A stretch of 64,000 nt of DNA. Source: Drosophila persimilis (lineage: Eukaryota > Arthropoda > Insecta > Diptera > Drosophilidae). This document shows positions 35,033-46,500 of the stretch, one piece after another (positions within the stretch are counted from its first letter, which is position 1; each line of letters opens with the position of its first letter). The position numbers were made by a program, and so were the translations under genes. The notes beneath the pieces were generated by a model. The model saw only the letters and a program-made list of their open reading frames with translations, had not been told where the DNA came from and ran no database searches. The stretch lies in assembly GCF_003286085.1 (NCBI RefSeq), contig NW_020825706.1:4897754-4961753 (forward strand). Direction: 5' to 3'.

Positions 35033-36113
35033 AAAAATCGCGTACGAGTAGGGAAAGGATACTAGGAAACGGGATACAGGGGGTCAAAGGGACAGATCAG
35101 CATGGATACGTAAACGAAGAAGATCACCGGTCAGATCTTTGTCGGCTGCGGTATCGCTCATTGGCGAGAACGCTCACCCTACCATGATCCTTCAGGGCCA
35201 CCTATTAACAGTCAGGATCCCTTCAAATAAGCCTGCTATTCGATATTGTCTTACATTTATTGAGTATTACTATACAGCATATACTGGGGAAGGAATATCA
35301 TAAGGGCGAGGTAGGGTATAATGATCTTAAATCTATAAAACTGATTAGTAGTAGGTATATATAAATGCATGTATAAAACCGTGATCATGGTTGAAGACCA
35401 ACGAATAGTTACCGCACATTCATCCTTTTCAGATGGGGGTTAAACCGGTGGTACGGGCACGTGGCCAATAAAGGTGTCCGGGAATAACCAATCCGTAACT
35501 TCTAAACCAGCGTTTCAATACGTAGATACTAGTGGTGCTAATCCCACCCGGAAAGAACAGAAATTTTTCAACGGGTCTCTGTAGCTGGGTGGATTACCTC
35601 AACAGAATTACACCACTGATCGAAAAATTTTACTGAACTGTGGGCGTTCGTTTTCCAAATGGTCGAACGGCTGCCCCAGTATTGACGATATATAACTGGC
35701 GCGTCCACTCAAATTAAATCATCACTTTGAGCCGCACTTGGCACTTGCACTAGGCTGTGACTTTGGCTTGACCTTGGTTTAGAGAACTGGGTCAGCTCTA
35801 CAAGAATTCTTTTTCCACGGCCGGTCACTCTGACGGTCACGAGGAGAGAAAGAAAGAGGCTGGGACTACTAAAAACAGCAACCCACGTTTTCCCACACTT
35901 TCTATGGTCTTCTTCTGTTATACAGGATCCAGACACAGCAATATTTAATAAAATATAGTGCACGGCAGAAAAATTGCATATCAAAGCGTTTGCCGCTTGG
36001 TCGCAAAACAGCTGTTGATAAGCTTTATCAAAGCTCACAAGATCTTCAACTCGAATTTTTTACGGCCTAGTTTTAGGCTGTAATTTTTGGAGTTAGCCGT
36101 GGATAATTAAAAT
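35033..36113 (+). repeat. Direct repeat, first copy (about 1.08 kb)
   Basis: Nearly identical to 37084-38079 plus 41480-41575. A minus-strand open frame of 109 codons (36038-35709) is present in both copies in slightly different form, but it has no recognisable domain and may be chance. Each copy is followed directly by an ISY-like Helitron (f and g), so the duplicated unit is segment plus Helitron. The origin of the segment is unknown. Confidence 0.85.
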
Positions 36114-37083
36114 ACGAGGGGGAACGTTGTGAGTTGCTGCGGACACCGCAACTCTACAGTTATACCCGATACTAAGTCAGTATGGCTCTCCTCCGGCAGA
36201 CGCCGCTAATATTAAACGACACGACAAAGAGTGCGTGCGAGAGAGACAGAAAATCAGTCTGAGCGTGACATCACGCGCTGCGTAGCCACTGCAAATTGAT
36301 TTGTTTCCTTTGGTCGTTATCTATGATTCTGCGTTTTTAGTTTTCTCAAATCTGCAATATTGTGGATGCAACAGATTTTCGTCCTTTGTGTAGGCGGAAG
36401 GGGGTGGGGCGAAATTTTGAGATATACGTTTTATAGTGAGATCTAACAGGAGTACGGACACTAAATTTGGTTACTCTAGCCTTAAAACTCTCTGAGATTT
36501 GTGAATATCCCCAGATTTGCATCCTTTGCGGGGGCGGAAGGGGGTGTGGCGAAATTTTGAAACAAACTCGTCTCGGTCTGATATATTAGGAGTGTGGATA
36601 CCAAATTTGGTACAGGGCGAGAAAAAATGAAATTGTTTTCTTGATGGTGGCTATAATAATAACACGATCCAATTCAGATTCTGCAGTCTAAAAGATATGG
36701 TCATTCTCTACGATTCTGCGTTTTTGGTTTTCTCGTATCGTCGAAATTGTGGATGCCACAGATTTTCGCCCTTTGTGGGGGCGGAAGTGGGCGGGGCAAA
36801 GTTTTGAAATATTTTTGGAGCAGTGACATATCACAGAAGTCTGGATCCAAAACATCGTTGCTCTAGCTCTTATAGTCTTTGAGCATTAGGCGCTGAAGGG
36901 GACGGACAGACGGAGAGACGGACGGACGGACAGACAGACAGGGCTCAATCGACTCGGCTATTGATGCTGATCAAGAATATATATACTTTATAGGGTCGGA
37001 AACGATTCCTTCTGGACGTTACACACATCCACTTTTACCACAAATCTAATATACCCCAATACTCATTTTGAGTATCGGGTATA
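36114..37083 (+). mobile_element. DINE-1/ISY-like Helitron, copy f
   Basis: Full ends (ACGAGGGGGAACG to GAGTATCGGGTATA) with internal deletions, about 970 bp. GAGAGAGACAGA lies at about 36238, and the microsatellite at about 36901-36940. It sits between the two copies of the 1.08-kb direct repeat. Confidence 0.87.
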
Positions 37084-38079
37084 AAAAATCGCGTACGAGT
37101 AGGGAAAGGATACTAGGAAACGGGATACAGGGGGTCAAAGGGACAGATCAGCATGGATACGTAAACGAAGAAGATCACCGGTCAGATCTTTGTCGGCTGC
37201 GGTATCGCTCATTGGCGAGAACGCCCACCCTACCATGATCCTTCAGGGCCACCTATTAACAGTCAGGATCCCTTCAAATAAGCCTGCTATTCGATATTGT
37301 CTTACATTTATTGAGTATTACTATACAGCCAGCATATACTGGGGAAGGAATATCATAAGGGCGAGGTAGGGTATAATGATCTTAAATCTATAAAACTGAT
37401 TAGTAGTAGGTATATATAAATGCATGTATAAAACCGTGATCATGGTTGAAGACCAACGAATAGTTACCGCACATTCATTCTTTTCAGATGGGGGTTAAAC
37501 CGGTGGTACGGGCACGTTTCCAATAGAGGTGTCCGGGAATAACCAATCCGTAACTTCTAAACCAGCGTTTCAATACGTAGATACTAGTGGTGCTAATCCC
37601 ACCCGGAAAGAACAGAAATTTTTCAACGGGTCTCTGTAGCTGGGTGGATAATTACCTCAACAGAATTACACCACTGATCGAAAAATTTTACTGAACTGTG
37701 GGCGTTCGTTTTCCAAATCGTCGAACGGCTGCCCCAGTATTGACGATATATAACTGGCGCGTCCACTCAAATTAAATCATCACTTTGAGCCGCACTTGGC
37801 ACTTGCACTAGGCTGTGACTTTGGCTTGACCTTGGTTTAGAGAACTGGGTCAGCTCTACAAGAATTCTTTTTCCACGGCCGGTCACTCTGACGGTCACGA
37901 GGAGAGAAAGAAAGAGGCTGGGACTACTAAAAACAGCAACCCACGTTTTCCCACACTTTCTATGGACTTCTCCTGTTATACAGGATCCAGACACAGCAAT
38001 ATTTAATAAAATATAGTACACGGCAGAAAAATTGCATATCAAAGCGTTGCCGCTTGGTCGCAAAACAGCTGTTGATAAG

Positions 38080-38422
38080 TGTTCGGAGCAGAACCCAGCT
38101 GCTTACCAAATAGCACCTAATTCTTGGCCCTCAGCCGCTTATTTTGTTTGTTACTTATGTCTATGTCACTCATTTGTTTGTTAAAGCTTTGCGCTCTCTG
38201 CCAGCTCGCTCTTCGCTATCTCCGCTTTGCGTCTGCCTACCGACGTCGGCCGAGCGAAGCTGCGCTTAGCGATCGGAGCGGCAATGTAAAGAGCAGGCAA
38301 GCCACACTTGCAATTTGGATGTCACGCATTAAAGAACATATCGCAATTTTATTTCTGCGCCGAGTTTTATTTAATTGAAATAATTAGTCGGCCGATTGGG
38401 GATAAAAAACATTATCTCCACA
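38080..38422 (+). repeat. 5' LTR of RT-less BEL element
   Basis: Begins TGTTCGGAGCAG and ends ATCTCCACA. It matches 41109-41479 apart from two deletions. It follows the duplicated target ATAAG. Confidence 0.88.
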
Positions 38423-38429
38423 TAAAATT

Positions 38430-38448
38430 TGGTGACCTCGACGTGATC
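38430..38448 (+). other. Primer binding site, tRNA-Trp type
   Basis: TGGTGACCTCGACGTGATC lies seven bases after the left LTR. It differs at one base from the complement of the animal tRNA-Trp 3' end. Confidence 0.75.
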
Positions 38449-38774
38449 TCTGAGTTGCAGTGTCAATTAATTATCATTCGCGATCGACATTCGTTAGCCT
38501 TAACAAATTTTCGGCGGTTAAGCACAATTCGGTGCTAAAACATACTTACATACACGCATTGCTGGCTATTAATTTCTCTGTCGCGACAATTCGGTCAGTG
38601 CAGTGCAGCGAACTCACTAATACACACAAGCTGAGTACAAAGCGGAATCGGACAGCTCGCACAGCCGCACAGCTAAAGGCATTAGCTGTAATCCCTTTGC
38701 TTTCGGTTCGCACGTTTATACGTATACAGGGTGTCTTTTTCGGTCGTGCTGAGTGACTCTTTTAAAACCTCAAC

Positions 38775-41135
38775 ATGGCAGCACCTGAGCCTACCAATGT
38801 CGCGAACGCAGCAATGCCGAGTGATGTAGATTTCTACAAGCACAAGGCCGAGTCCGTCGCGCGCCAACTAAAGGCCATGGATCGCTTTCTCACCAAGAAA
38901 GAGCTCGCCGAGTTAGATGAGGCAGAACTTCAAGCTCGCTTAGAACAAATCGAGCGAATGAATGCCGATTTCGATGCCGCTCAAACGAGCCTTGAAAGGC
39001 TGGATTTCCTGCAGTTAGCCCATGATGCCCGGCTGGACTTTTCGAATGTTTATGTCAAGGTTAGGTCCAGGCTGTCGCGGGAGTTGATGGCTGCTCGCAC
39101 GGTAAATGTTGCCAATTCAACAGCTCGGCATACTCTCGAGGGAAATTCGTCGTTGTTCGCCTATAATAGTATAGGCCGTTCTCGAATGCCCGAGTTGCAG
39201 CTTCCGCGATTCGGTGGGAACTACATGGATTGGCCAGAATTCCACTCGATGTTCTCGACAATGGTGCACAAAGACCATCGTATCCCAATCATCGAAAAAT
39301 TCCAATATCTTCGTGGATGTCTAGATGGTGCTGCGCTGGATACGATTCGTTCCTTGGAACTTTCTGAGGAGAATTACGACAAGGCGTGGAATTTGCTAAT
39401 GTTGCGATTCGATAATAAACTGCTACATTTTCAGGCACACGTCAAGGCTATTTTCGGGCTGCAAGGGGTGGAGAAGGGCTCAGCTATCGGCTTGCGCGCG
39501 CTCAGCGACAAAATCAATTCGCACTTGCGTGCACTTCAGACCTTGGCGACCCCGCAGGAGATTTCGGATGGGTTGCTGATCTTCATCATAGGAACGAAAC
39601 TGGACCACAAAACAAAGGAGAAATGGGAAGAGAACTTGCCGACGTCAGGATTGCCTCGGTGGTCAAGCATGGCCTCATTTTTGGAAGCGAGATGTCGGAT
39701 GCTGGAGAATTTGGGATCAGCCATGGCAACAAGTCCTAGTCAACAGGTGGGAGAAGACAAACCTGTCACCCTTATCACCTCCAGTAACGACCATCCTAAC
39801 CCCATATGTAACCATTGCAATTCCTCCGAGCATTACATATCTAGATGTCAGGCATTCCTGAATCTCTCTGCGTTTGAAAGGTACAAAGAAGCAAAGAAGA
39901 GCCGCTTGTGTTTGAATTGCCTCAACAAAGGCCATGAATTGCAGAGGTGCAGGTCAGGACTTTGCAGGCACTGCCAGGCCAAACATCACACGCTACTCCA
40001 CATTCCATCGGGAACTGGTGCTTCATCTTTCTCTTCACCGGCCGAGGAATCGATCCAGCAAGAGGCCGCGACTGTGCTTCTAGCAAGCGGGTGTTCTAGC
40101 CCTCCCCCCTCGATCCAGAAATCTCAGCCTAGCCAGAACGTGTTGCTACCTACTGCCCTCGTCCATGTAACAGATCGTTATGGAGCACTTATCCCATGTC
40201 GTGCCATTTTGGATTCTGCATCACAGGCAAACTTCGTAACATCTAGACTTGCTGATCAGTTGCAGTTGGATCATCGCTCGTCTTATGTTCACATCTCTGG
40301 AATCGGAGATTCCATTCTACCTTCGAGCAAGTCTGTACATATAGTTGTACAATCCCAGGACGCAAGCTATCGAGCTTCCTTCGCTGCAATTGTCACCAAC
40401 TCAATTACGGAAATGCAGCCTAACTTCGGCCTAGACGCAAAGGATTGGCCCATGCCGAATAATCTAAAACTAGCTGATCCTAATTTCTCCAAGCCCCAAC
40501 GTATCGATCTGTTGATAGGTGGTGGTTTGTTCTTCGATTTAATGTGCGTCGGACAGATTCGACTATCAGACCAATTGCCAACATTGCAGGAGACAAAACT
40601 TGGTTGGATAGTGTCAGGAAGCATTGATAGCTCGGAGAATAAGCGTGCAGTTTTAGCCGCTTTTGAAAATTCCTCCTCCATCTCTAATGACGATTTTCGG
40701 GCCACAACGCTGGAGTACCAAAACTTAGAGCAGCAATGCAGGAAGCAGCTGCTCGAGTGCCAGGTGCAAGTGGAAAAACTGCGATCGGAGAATCAGGAAC
40801 TGCAGCGCGAACTTTTCAATATATTAAAAACCTACATATCCACGCTAAATGAAATTCAACTTTCAACAATTTCTACATTGCCAAATTTCCTGCCATTCTA
40901 TGCAATTACAGAGGTTCCCGATGATCAAGACGTAATCACGACAAGCCGCCTTCGTAAAGAAGCGCCGATTGCTGCGTTCGACGAGCATCCCAGCGTAGCC
41001 GCCAGCTGCGCCCAAGCAAGCATCTTCAAGAGGGCCGTTGGAAAAATAGCGGTTCTGCCCCTTCAGGATGGATCTGTTGAAAGCCTTTGCCTTCCAACGG
41101 GGGGTGAATGTTCGGAGCAGAACCCAGCCGATTAG
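38775..41135 (+). CDS. Chimeric Gag-protease protein with coiled-coil insert (786 aa)
   Basis: A continuous ORF starting at ATG 38775. Residues 135-300 are the BEL gag DUF1759-like region (LQLPRFGGNYMDWPEF). Residues 345-410 are three zinc knuckles (CNHCNSSEHYISRC, CLNCLNKGHELQRC, CRHCQAKHH). Residues 455-615 are a retropepsin-like protease with AILDSAS, D480 being the expected catalytic Asp. After LGWIVSGS the usual RT should begin. Instead residues 636-745 hold a heptad-like coiled coil (LEQQCRKQLLECQVQVEKL) and a linker I cannot assign. Residues 746-775 resume the BEL integrase tail (SIFKRAVGKIAVLPL). No stop or frameshift occurs in 786 codons, unlike most retroelement genes nearby, which suggests recent mobility or selection. 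Confidence 0.85.
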   Translation: MAAPEPTNVANAAMPSDVDFYKHKAESVARQLKAMDRFLTKKELAELDEAELQARLEQIERMNADFDAAQTSLERLDFLQLAHDARLDFSNVYVKVRSRLSRELMAARTVNVANSTARHTLEGNSSLFAYNSIGRSRMPELQLPRFGGNYMDWPEFHSMFSTMVHKDHRIPIIEKFQYLRGCLDGAALDTIRSLELSEENYDKAWNLLMLRFDNKLLHFQAHVKAIFGLQGVEKGSAIGLRALSDKINSHLRALQTLATPQEISDGLLIFIIGTKLDHKTKEKWEENLPTSGLPRWSSMASFLEARCRMLENLGSAMATSPSQQVGEDKPVTLITSSNDHPNPICNHCNSSEHYISRCQAFLNLSAFERYKEAKKSRLCLNCLNKGHELQRCRSGLCRHCQAKHHTLLHIPSGTGASSFSSPAEESIQQEAATVLLASGCSSPPPSIQKSQPSQNVLLPTALVHVTDRYGALIPCRAILDSASQANFVTSRLADQLQLDHRSSYVHISGIGDSILPSSKSVHIVVQSQDASYRASFAAIVTNSITEMQPNFGLDAKDWPMPNNLKLADPNFSKPQRIDLLIGGGLFFDLMCVGQIRLSDQLPTLQETKLGWIVSGSIDSSENKRAVLAAFENSSSISNDDFRATTLEYQNLEQQCRKQLLECQVQVEKLRSENQELQRELFNILKTYISTLNEIQLSTISTLPNFLPFYAITEVPDDQDVITTSRLRKEAPIAAFDEHPSVAASCAQASIFKRAVGKIAVLPLQDGSVESLCLPTGGECSEQNPAD

Positions 41136-41479
41136 CTGCTTACCAAATAGCACCTAATTCTTGGCCCTCGGCCGCTTATTTTGTTTGTTACTTATGTCTA
41201 TGTCACTCATTTGTTTGTTAAAGCTTTGCGCTTGCTTGCCCTGCTAAACGCTCTCTGCCAGCTCGCTCTTCGCTATCTCCGCTTTGCGTCTGCCTACCGA
41301 CGTCGGCCGAGCGAAGCTGCGCTTAGCGATCGGAGCGGCAATGTAAAGAGCAGGCAAGCCACACTTGCAATTTGGATGTCACGCATTAAAGAACATATCG
41401 CAATTTTATTTCTGCGCCGAGTTTTATTTAATTGAAATAATTAGTCGGCCGATTGGGGATAAAAAACATTATCTCCACA
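41109..41479 (+). repeat. 3' LTR of RT-less BEL element
   Basis: 371 bp, TGTT...CCACA, followed by the target repeat ATAAG. The ORF ends 27 bases inside it, a common arrangement in BEL elements. Confidence 0.88.
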
Positions 41480-41575
41480 ATAAGCTTTATCAAAGCTCAC
41501 AAGATCTTCAACTCGAATTTGTTACGGCCTAGTTTTAGGCTGTAATTTTTGGAGTTAGCCGTGGATAATTAAAAT

Positions 41576-42669
41576 ACGAGGGGGAACGTTGTGAGTTTCT
41601 GCGGATACCGCAACTCTACAGTTATACCCGATACTAAGTCAGTATGGCTCTCCTCCGTCAGACGCCGCTAATATTAAACGACACGACAAAGAGTGCGAGA
41701 GAGACAGAAAATCAGTCTGAGCGTGACGTCAGGCGCTGCGTAGCCACTGCAAATTGATTTCTTGCTTTTGGCTACAAAAATGATCCGATCTGACCAGATT
41801 CAGCAATCTGATAGATATGGTCATTCTCTATGATTCTGCGTTTTTAGTTTTCTCGAATCTGTAATATTGTGGATGCAACAGATTTTCGTCCTTTGTGTGG
41901 GCGGAAGGGGGTGGGGCGAAATTTTGAGATATACGTTTTATAGTGCGGATACTAAATTTGGTTACTCTATCCTTAAAAGTCCCTGAGATTTGGGAATATC
42001 CCCAGATTTGCATCCTTTGCGGGGGCGGAAGGGGGTGTGGCGAAGTTTTGAAACAAACTCGTCTCGGTCCGATATATTAGGAGTGTGGATACCAAATTTG
42101 GTTGCTCAAGCTTTTATAGTCTCTGAGATCTAGGCGCTAATGTTTTACTCTAAGCAAAGCCGCCTATGCTACGTGTGTGTTAGAGAGAGACAGGGCGAGA
42201 AAAAATGAAATTGTTTTCTTGATGCTGGCTATAATAATAATACGATCCAATTCAGATTCTGCAGCATAAAAGATATGGTCATTCTCTACGATTCTGCGTT
42301 TTTGGTTTTCTCGTATCTTTAAAATTGTGGATGCCACAGATTTTCGCCCTTTGTGGGGGCGGAAGTGGGCGGGGCAAAGTTTTGAAATATTTTTGTAGCA
42401 GTGACATATCACAGAAGTCTGGATCCAAAACATCGTTGCTCTAGCTCTTATAGTCTTTGAGCATTAGGCGCTGAAGGGGACGGACAGACGGACAGACGGA
42501 CGGACGGACAGACGGACAGACAGACATGGCTCAATCGACTCGGCTATTGATGCTGATCAAGAATATATATACTTTATGGGGTCGGAAACGATTCCTTCTG
42601 GACGTTACACACATACACTTTTACCACAAATCTAATATACCCCAATACTCATTTTGAGTATCGGGTATA
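41576..42669 (+). mobile_element. DINE-1/ISY-like Helitron, copy g
   Basis: Full ends. It lies immediately after the second direct repeat, matching the position of copy f after the first. GAGAGAGACAGA is at about 41696, but with a 4-base deletion just before it relative to copies f and h. Microsatellite at about 42480-42525. Confidence 0.87.
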
Positions 42670-42689
42670 ACAAGAAGACACGATAAGCG

Positions 42690-43500
42690 TCGAATATTAC
42701 ACCCCCCGCTGAAATCACAGTTTGGGGTCTTGCTAACCAAATCGTGATCCACACTTGGAGTGCTGGATACGATTTATTGTTCAATATCATTTGTGTGATA
42801 TTTACCAATAAAGCGACCCTGGAAATCTTCCAGCTCGTAGTAGCTGTTCTCGAGTCTTTTCTTAATGCGGGCTTTCCGAAACGTAGGTGCCAGTTTCGCA
42901 TTAATGCCTTTCACAAAACTACTCTGGTCAAAATTTCGTCTATACACTTCTTGACCCACTTGAAAGTTTACTTCTCGGCTTCGAAGATTATAGATATTTT
43001 CATTGCGAACATGCTGCTGTTTCATTTCTTCTGCAGCGGTCTTGTGAATTACCTCGAAGGAATCGTCGCGATCGAAGACTACAGCTCGGTCCTCCAACAT
43101 ACTGAGATTTCGTAGGAGTTGATAAGTGGAATCATGTTTTGGCCAAAAGCAACACGATATGGGCTACTTTTGACGGCTGCATGCACACTGGATTGATTGG
43201 GCTTAATGTACGCTTTGATAGCAGCGAGTACCGAGGGATTTACCCGTTCTGAGGCATTGGTTTGGGGAGCGTAGGCGGCGGTGTTCGAATGTCGAATTTG
43301 GTATTTCGCTAACAGATCCTTGAACTTGTGTGACTTGAATTGAACGCCGTTATCTGACACTATCACTTCCGGGACTCCAAAGCAATGAAACAGGTCTTCC
43401 TCCATGAACCATGAAGGTCTCCCCTGCTTTGCCCATTGGCATAACATCTAAATATAAGTCCACGGCCGCGGCCTCCAACAAAAAAACGCGCAAACAATAT
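42690..43500 (-). pseudogene. Gypsy-superfamily integrase fragment (Osvaldo/Ulysses-like)
   Basis: Minus strand. 43447-43110 encodes an integrase core with the second acidic residue in VSDNGVQF and the glutamate in APQTNASERVN. The first acidic residue is probably in the VDLYLD-like stretch near 43470 in another frame. 43100-42774 continues with the C-terminal region (VGQEVYRRNF, ending in GKYHTNDIEQ). At least one frameshift near 43100 and one near 43440 break it. No RT or LTR is visible. The NASERVN motif is typical of the Osvaldo/Ulysses branch as I remember it, so the subfamily is tentative. Confidence 0.75.
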
Positions 43501-43780
43501 CAAACAATAAACGTCGAATTGTACCCTTAAAAACGGAGCAATTATTTTCTTGTGAATACTGGAGTCAGAGTTGCTGAAAAAGCTCGGAAGCTTCCAACAA
43601 GTACTAATTATTTCAAAATTAAAAAAAAAGTAAATTTGTAGCTACAGATGTTGCTAGTACGGAGAACTAAACTAAGTCCAGGGCCTGGCTTTGCTTTCGA
43701 TCCGACATATTTCATTCAACTTAAACCTGAGAGACTACTTCGATTGAGTTTCTTGTGTGTTTGTAATTCTATTTATTGTA
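43501..43780. other. Non-coding DNA
   Basis: A/T-rich with a poly-A run near 43620. No gene or TE end recognised. Confidence 0.4.
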
Positions 43781-43789
43781 TGAAAATTT

Positions 43790-43950
43790 ACATTGGGGCC
43801 ACGTGCGCCATGCCGCGCTTCCATTAGTTCCGAAGTCTTTCGCGTTGTTGTGCCAATGACGACGCCATCGGATGCGACCATGCCCAGAGATGTGTGGCCT
43901 TTGGATACTATTTTCAACGCCTATGACGATTGCCGTATAACCATCAACGC
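43790..43950 (-). pseudogene. Possible proteasome alpha-subunit fragment
   Basis: On the minus strand a short stretch reads ALKIVSKGHTSLGMVASDGV followed by VIG...K.TSELM. This resembles the first beta-strands of proteasome alpha subunits (A.EAI..GHT.LGI.A.DGV). A stop codon sits just upstream, and similarity ends after about 35 codons. This is a weak match made by eye; chance or a degraded retrocopy are both possible. Confidence 0.3.
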
Positions 43951-44772
43951 TTGCGAAAACTTCAACTGTTCAACCATTTCTGAAAACGCCAAAACAAAGA
44001 TGTCCAATGAATCTTATCGATGTTCGATGGAATCGTTTCCACATCGTATCGTGTCGATGTTTTTGCGAGTAAGTTTAGTATTAAATACATAGTATAATAC
44101 AAACTCCGGCTTTCGCGTATTGTTGGACTACGACTTCGACCGAGTTTAAATTTTTGTTTCGGGCAAAACAATGTGAACAAATCAAATGAATCTGTTTATG
44201 TAAATTCGCTTGATTGACATGCTGAAAATGTAACTTTGTATGCTACTGGTTCATGTACCAGTAACAAATGGTCGCCGCAATCGGTACTTGAACAAATTGG
44301 GCTTCGGAGATGTGAATACGTCAGAGTTTTCATTCGTACTGATTTTATTTGGGAAAATGCGAGGTTTATATACAAGTTCTATGAAAATAATTGTTTACTT
44401 AGGATTTTAGGTATGTTTAATTAGTTCCGAGTATAATATTGCTAGGGAAATATGTTATATCTATTTAGGACTAAGCAATTACTACAAATCCACCAGTGGA
44501 ATATTCCAAGGGTCAGATTTATGACGGTCACAATGTGTCTCATGCAGATGGTGTGAGATTTGACCACATGCTGGTCATCCAGAATGTGTTTAATGATAGT
44601 GTTGTAAATATCTTAACAGTGTATGTACACAAATGCATGCAGCTGTCCGTTGTATATTTATTTAGGTCAGTAGTGCATGTCACATATTGATATTTAGAGC
44701 ATATTATCGTTTATTTATTTAGGTGGCTGGGAAATCTTAACCTTTTATGGCTAGCTATTTGTCTACGTCTAA
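43951..44772. other. Non-coding A/T-rich DNA
   Basis: No domain-bearing frame and no terminal repeats found. It may be the decayed 3' end (including LTR) of the env-bearing BEL element to the right, but no matching second copy exists in the window to prove it. Confidence 0.4.
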
Positions 44773-46500
44773 TCATACGATTTTGTACTTTAATTGAAAT
44801 CGTACATCCTCCCGACCTTTGAACATAGTATGCTCAACCATCATAAATATTGATTGTGAATGGATGCCTTGGTGCGTTTTCTTCACTAGCTGATGAGCTA
44901 CGTGTATGTCTCTGCTGAGAAGTCTTGTTGTGTACCACCTTTTAACCAGATGAATCATTGAATCAATGCTTTCAAGATTGTGGGGTAACTTGAAACTTTT
45001 AGGTGGTAGCAGATTCGTTTCCATTTGATACAGATCCTTGTAGTTCCGCTTTTCATCGTTCCTTGAAACTTTATTTGTAGAATGTTCAGTTAATGTTTCG
45101 TTGAGGTCACTATCTCCGAAACGAGCGTATGATAACTGCAGAATAGTTTCCAATGTGCTCTGACTTGTGACAGTCATTAGCGAATTCCGAATGATGCATC
45201 CGGGTTGGGCCTTCAATATTCCTGAGTGTTGTGACTTAATATCCGAAATGGCATCTGCACATACCGCTGACAGCTTTAATAATGACTTTGTTGCAAAAAT
45301 CTATCGACTTCTTTTATGCATGCTCAACCATAAAAATGATTTTTTTGTGTTGACTAGGTGACATAATGAGTCCGTTTTATTGTGAAACATTTGTAATTCA
45401 CAACTTGCTTCGGCTGAGAACATTGTTTATTATAGCAAACAAAGTCATTGTTTGCTCTTTGATGACAGTTTTTAAATTCAGTCTCTGATAGTTCAACGAA
45501 TTCGTCTCGGTGACTATTGATTGCCATATATGGTGTTTTTATTTCAAACATGCTTATCCCATTTTTATTTGGCACCGGAATCGCTGTCAATTTGTATATT
45601 TCCAGTTCGTTTGCTGAGACTAATGGAAATGTCACCTTGATAATTGCATGATCCTCTATTATAGTGCCTTCAGCTTTCATCATCTGATACACCATGATCA
45701 TATTGTCGGGAGTTTCTGGAAGTGATTGATCCCGTATCTGTTCCAGTTGTTCCTTGAGTTGTCGTGGTGATATTAGCATAGGGCTAATTGTATTGTGTCG
45801 GATATCTGTCAAGACATTGATGATTTCTGCTTGCACTCGTTGAAGATTTGCAGATACTAAAGTCAACTGAGTAGACAATGTAATGTACCATTGAAAGGCG
45901 CTAAAATGATCAGCCCTTCCCTTTGATTCGGTGATAAAATCCTCAATGCGACTTAATCGTTTGGAATTTGAGATTTCAACCCCTTTTATCAAATTGATTG
46001 TAGAGTCAATCAATGATGTTTGATTTTTAAGCAAGGTTAAAAGGTGATCCTCGTTATCCTTAACCTTTGCTATAGTTTCATTTCACGGGTATATGTTGAA
46101 TCTAATACGCCAAATAGACTGCTTGCGATGTTTCCCATGATGTCCAGCGGTGCCCTTTGCCTCCGTGTTCTTGCTGTTAATGTATTTTCAGCTTGCAGGT
46201 CCTCTTCTATATGTTTGAAGTGCTGATACATACTGGTGCATGCGTCTACTAGTTGAAGTTGTGTGCATAGATGTCCAATTTTTGTAGTCCCCATGGTGAA
46301 TGAGTTCATGTCTTTCCAATAGGGCTTTAAATTGTAGTAGACAATGATGGTCCAGTCAGTTGTCGCAAGTTGGCTGGTTCCTACTCTTTCAAAGTATATA
46401 CCCGGTTTTGATCCAAACTGGGTTATGTTGATTGACTGTGCCATTGCTAACGGTAACAGCAACAACATTACAAGCATTGTCATGGTTAACGACAACTTAT
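44773..46500 (-). pseudogene. Baculovirus-F-like env of a BEL/roo-type element, broken
   Basis: Minus strand. A hydrophobic signal (MLVMLLLLPLAMA, about 46480-46440) begins a surface-subunit-like region. A furin-type site RTRRQR lies at about 46154-46171, followed by the fusion-peptide-like IMGNIASSLFGVLD. The membrane-anchored subunit continues in a different frame at 46034-45354 and again at 45216-44870 (GCIIRN, LESIDSMI motifs). At least two frameshifts near 46060 and 45300 destroy it. In this family Env mediates membrane fusion. The signal-peptide region is in frame with the integrase upstream without a stop. Confidence 0.75.

Larger units (their letters stand above)
38080..41479 (+). mobile_element. 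RT-less BEL-type LTR element (gag-protease only)
   Basis: A complete 3.4-kb insertion with target duplication ATAAG (38075-38079 and 41480-41484), LTRs at 38080-38422 (343 bp) and 41109-41479 (371 bp), and one long ORF between them. The length difference comes from two small gaps in the left LTR (about 7 and 21 bp). Otherwise the LTRs look almost identical. RT, RNase H and integrase are absent, so it must have moved with enzymes supplied in trans. Confidence 0.88.
37084..41575 (+). repeat. Direct repeat, second copy, split by an LTR element
   Basis: 37084-38079 matches 35033-36022. The match resumes at 41480 (ATAAGCTTTATC) and runs to 41575, where Helitron copy g begins. The interruption is exactly the LTR element 38080-41479. 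The uninterrupted first copy serves as the empty site and confirms the 5-bp target duplication ATAAG. Confidence 0.88.

Noticed and set aside
35709-38063. Minus-strand 98-109-codon frame present in both direct-repeat copies
   Set aside because: The copies differ by a frame-altering base at the start, codon use is not convincing, and no domain was recognised.
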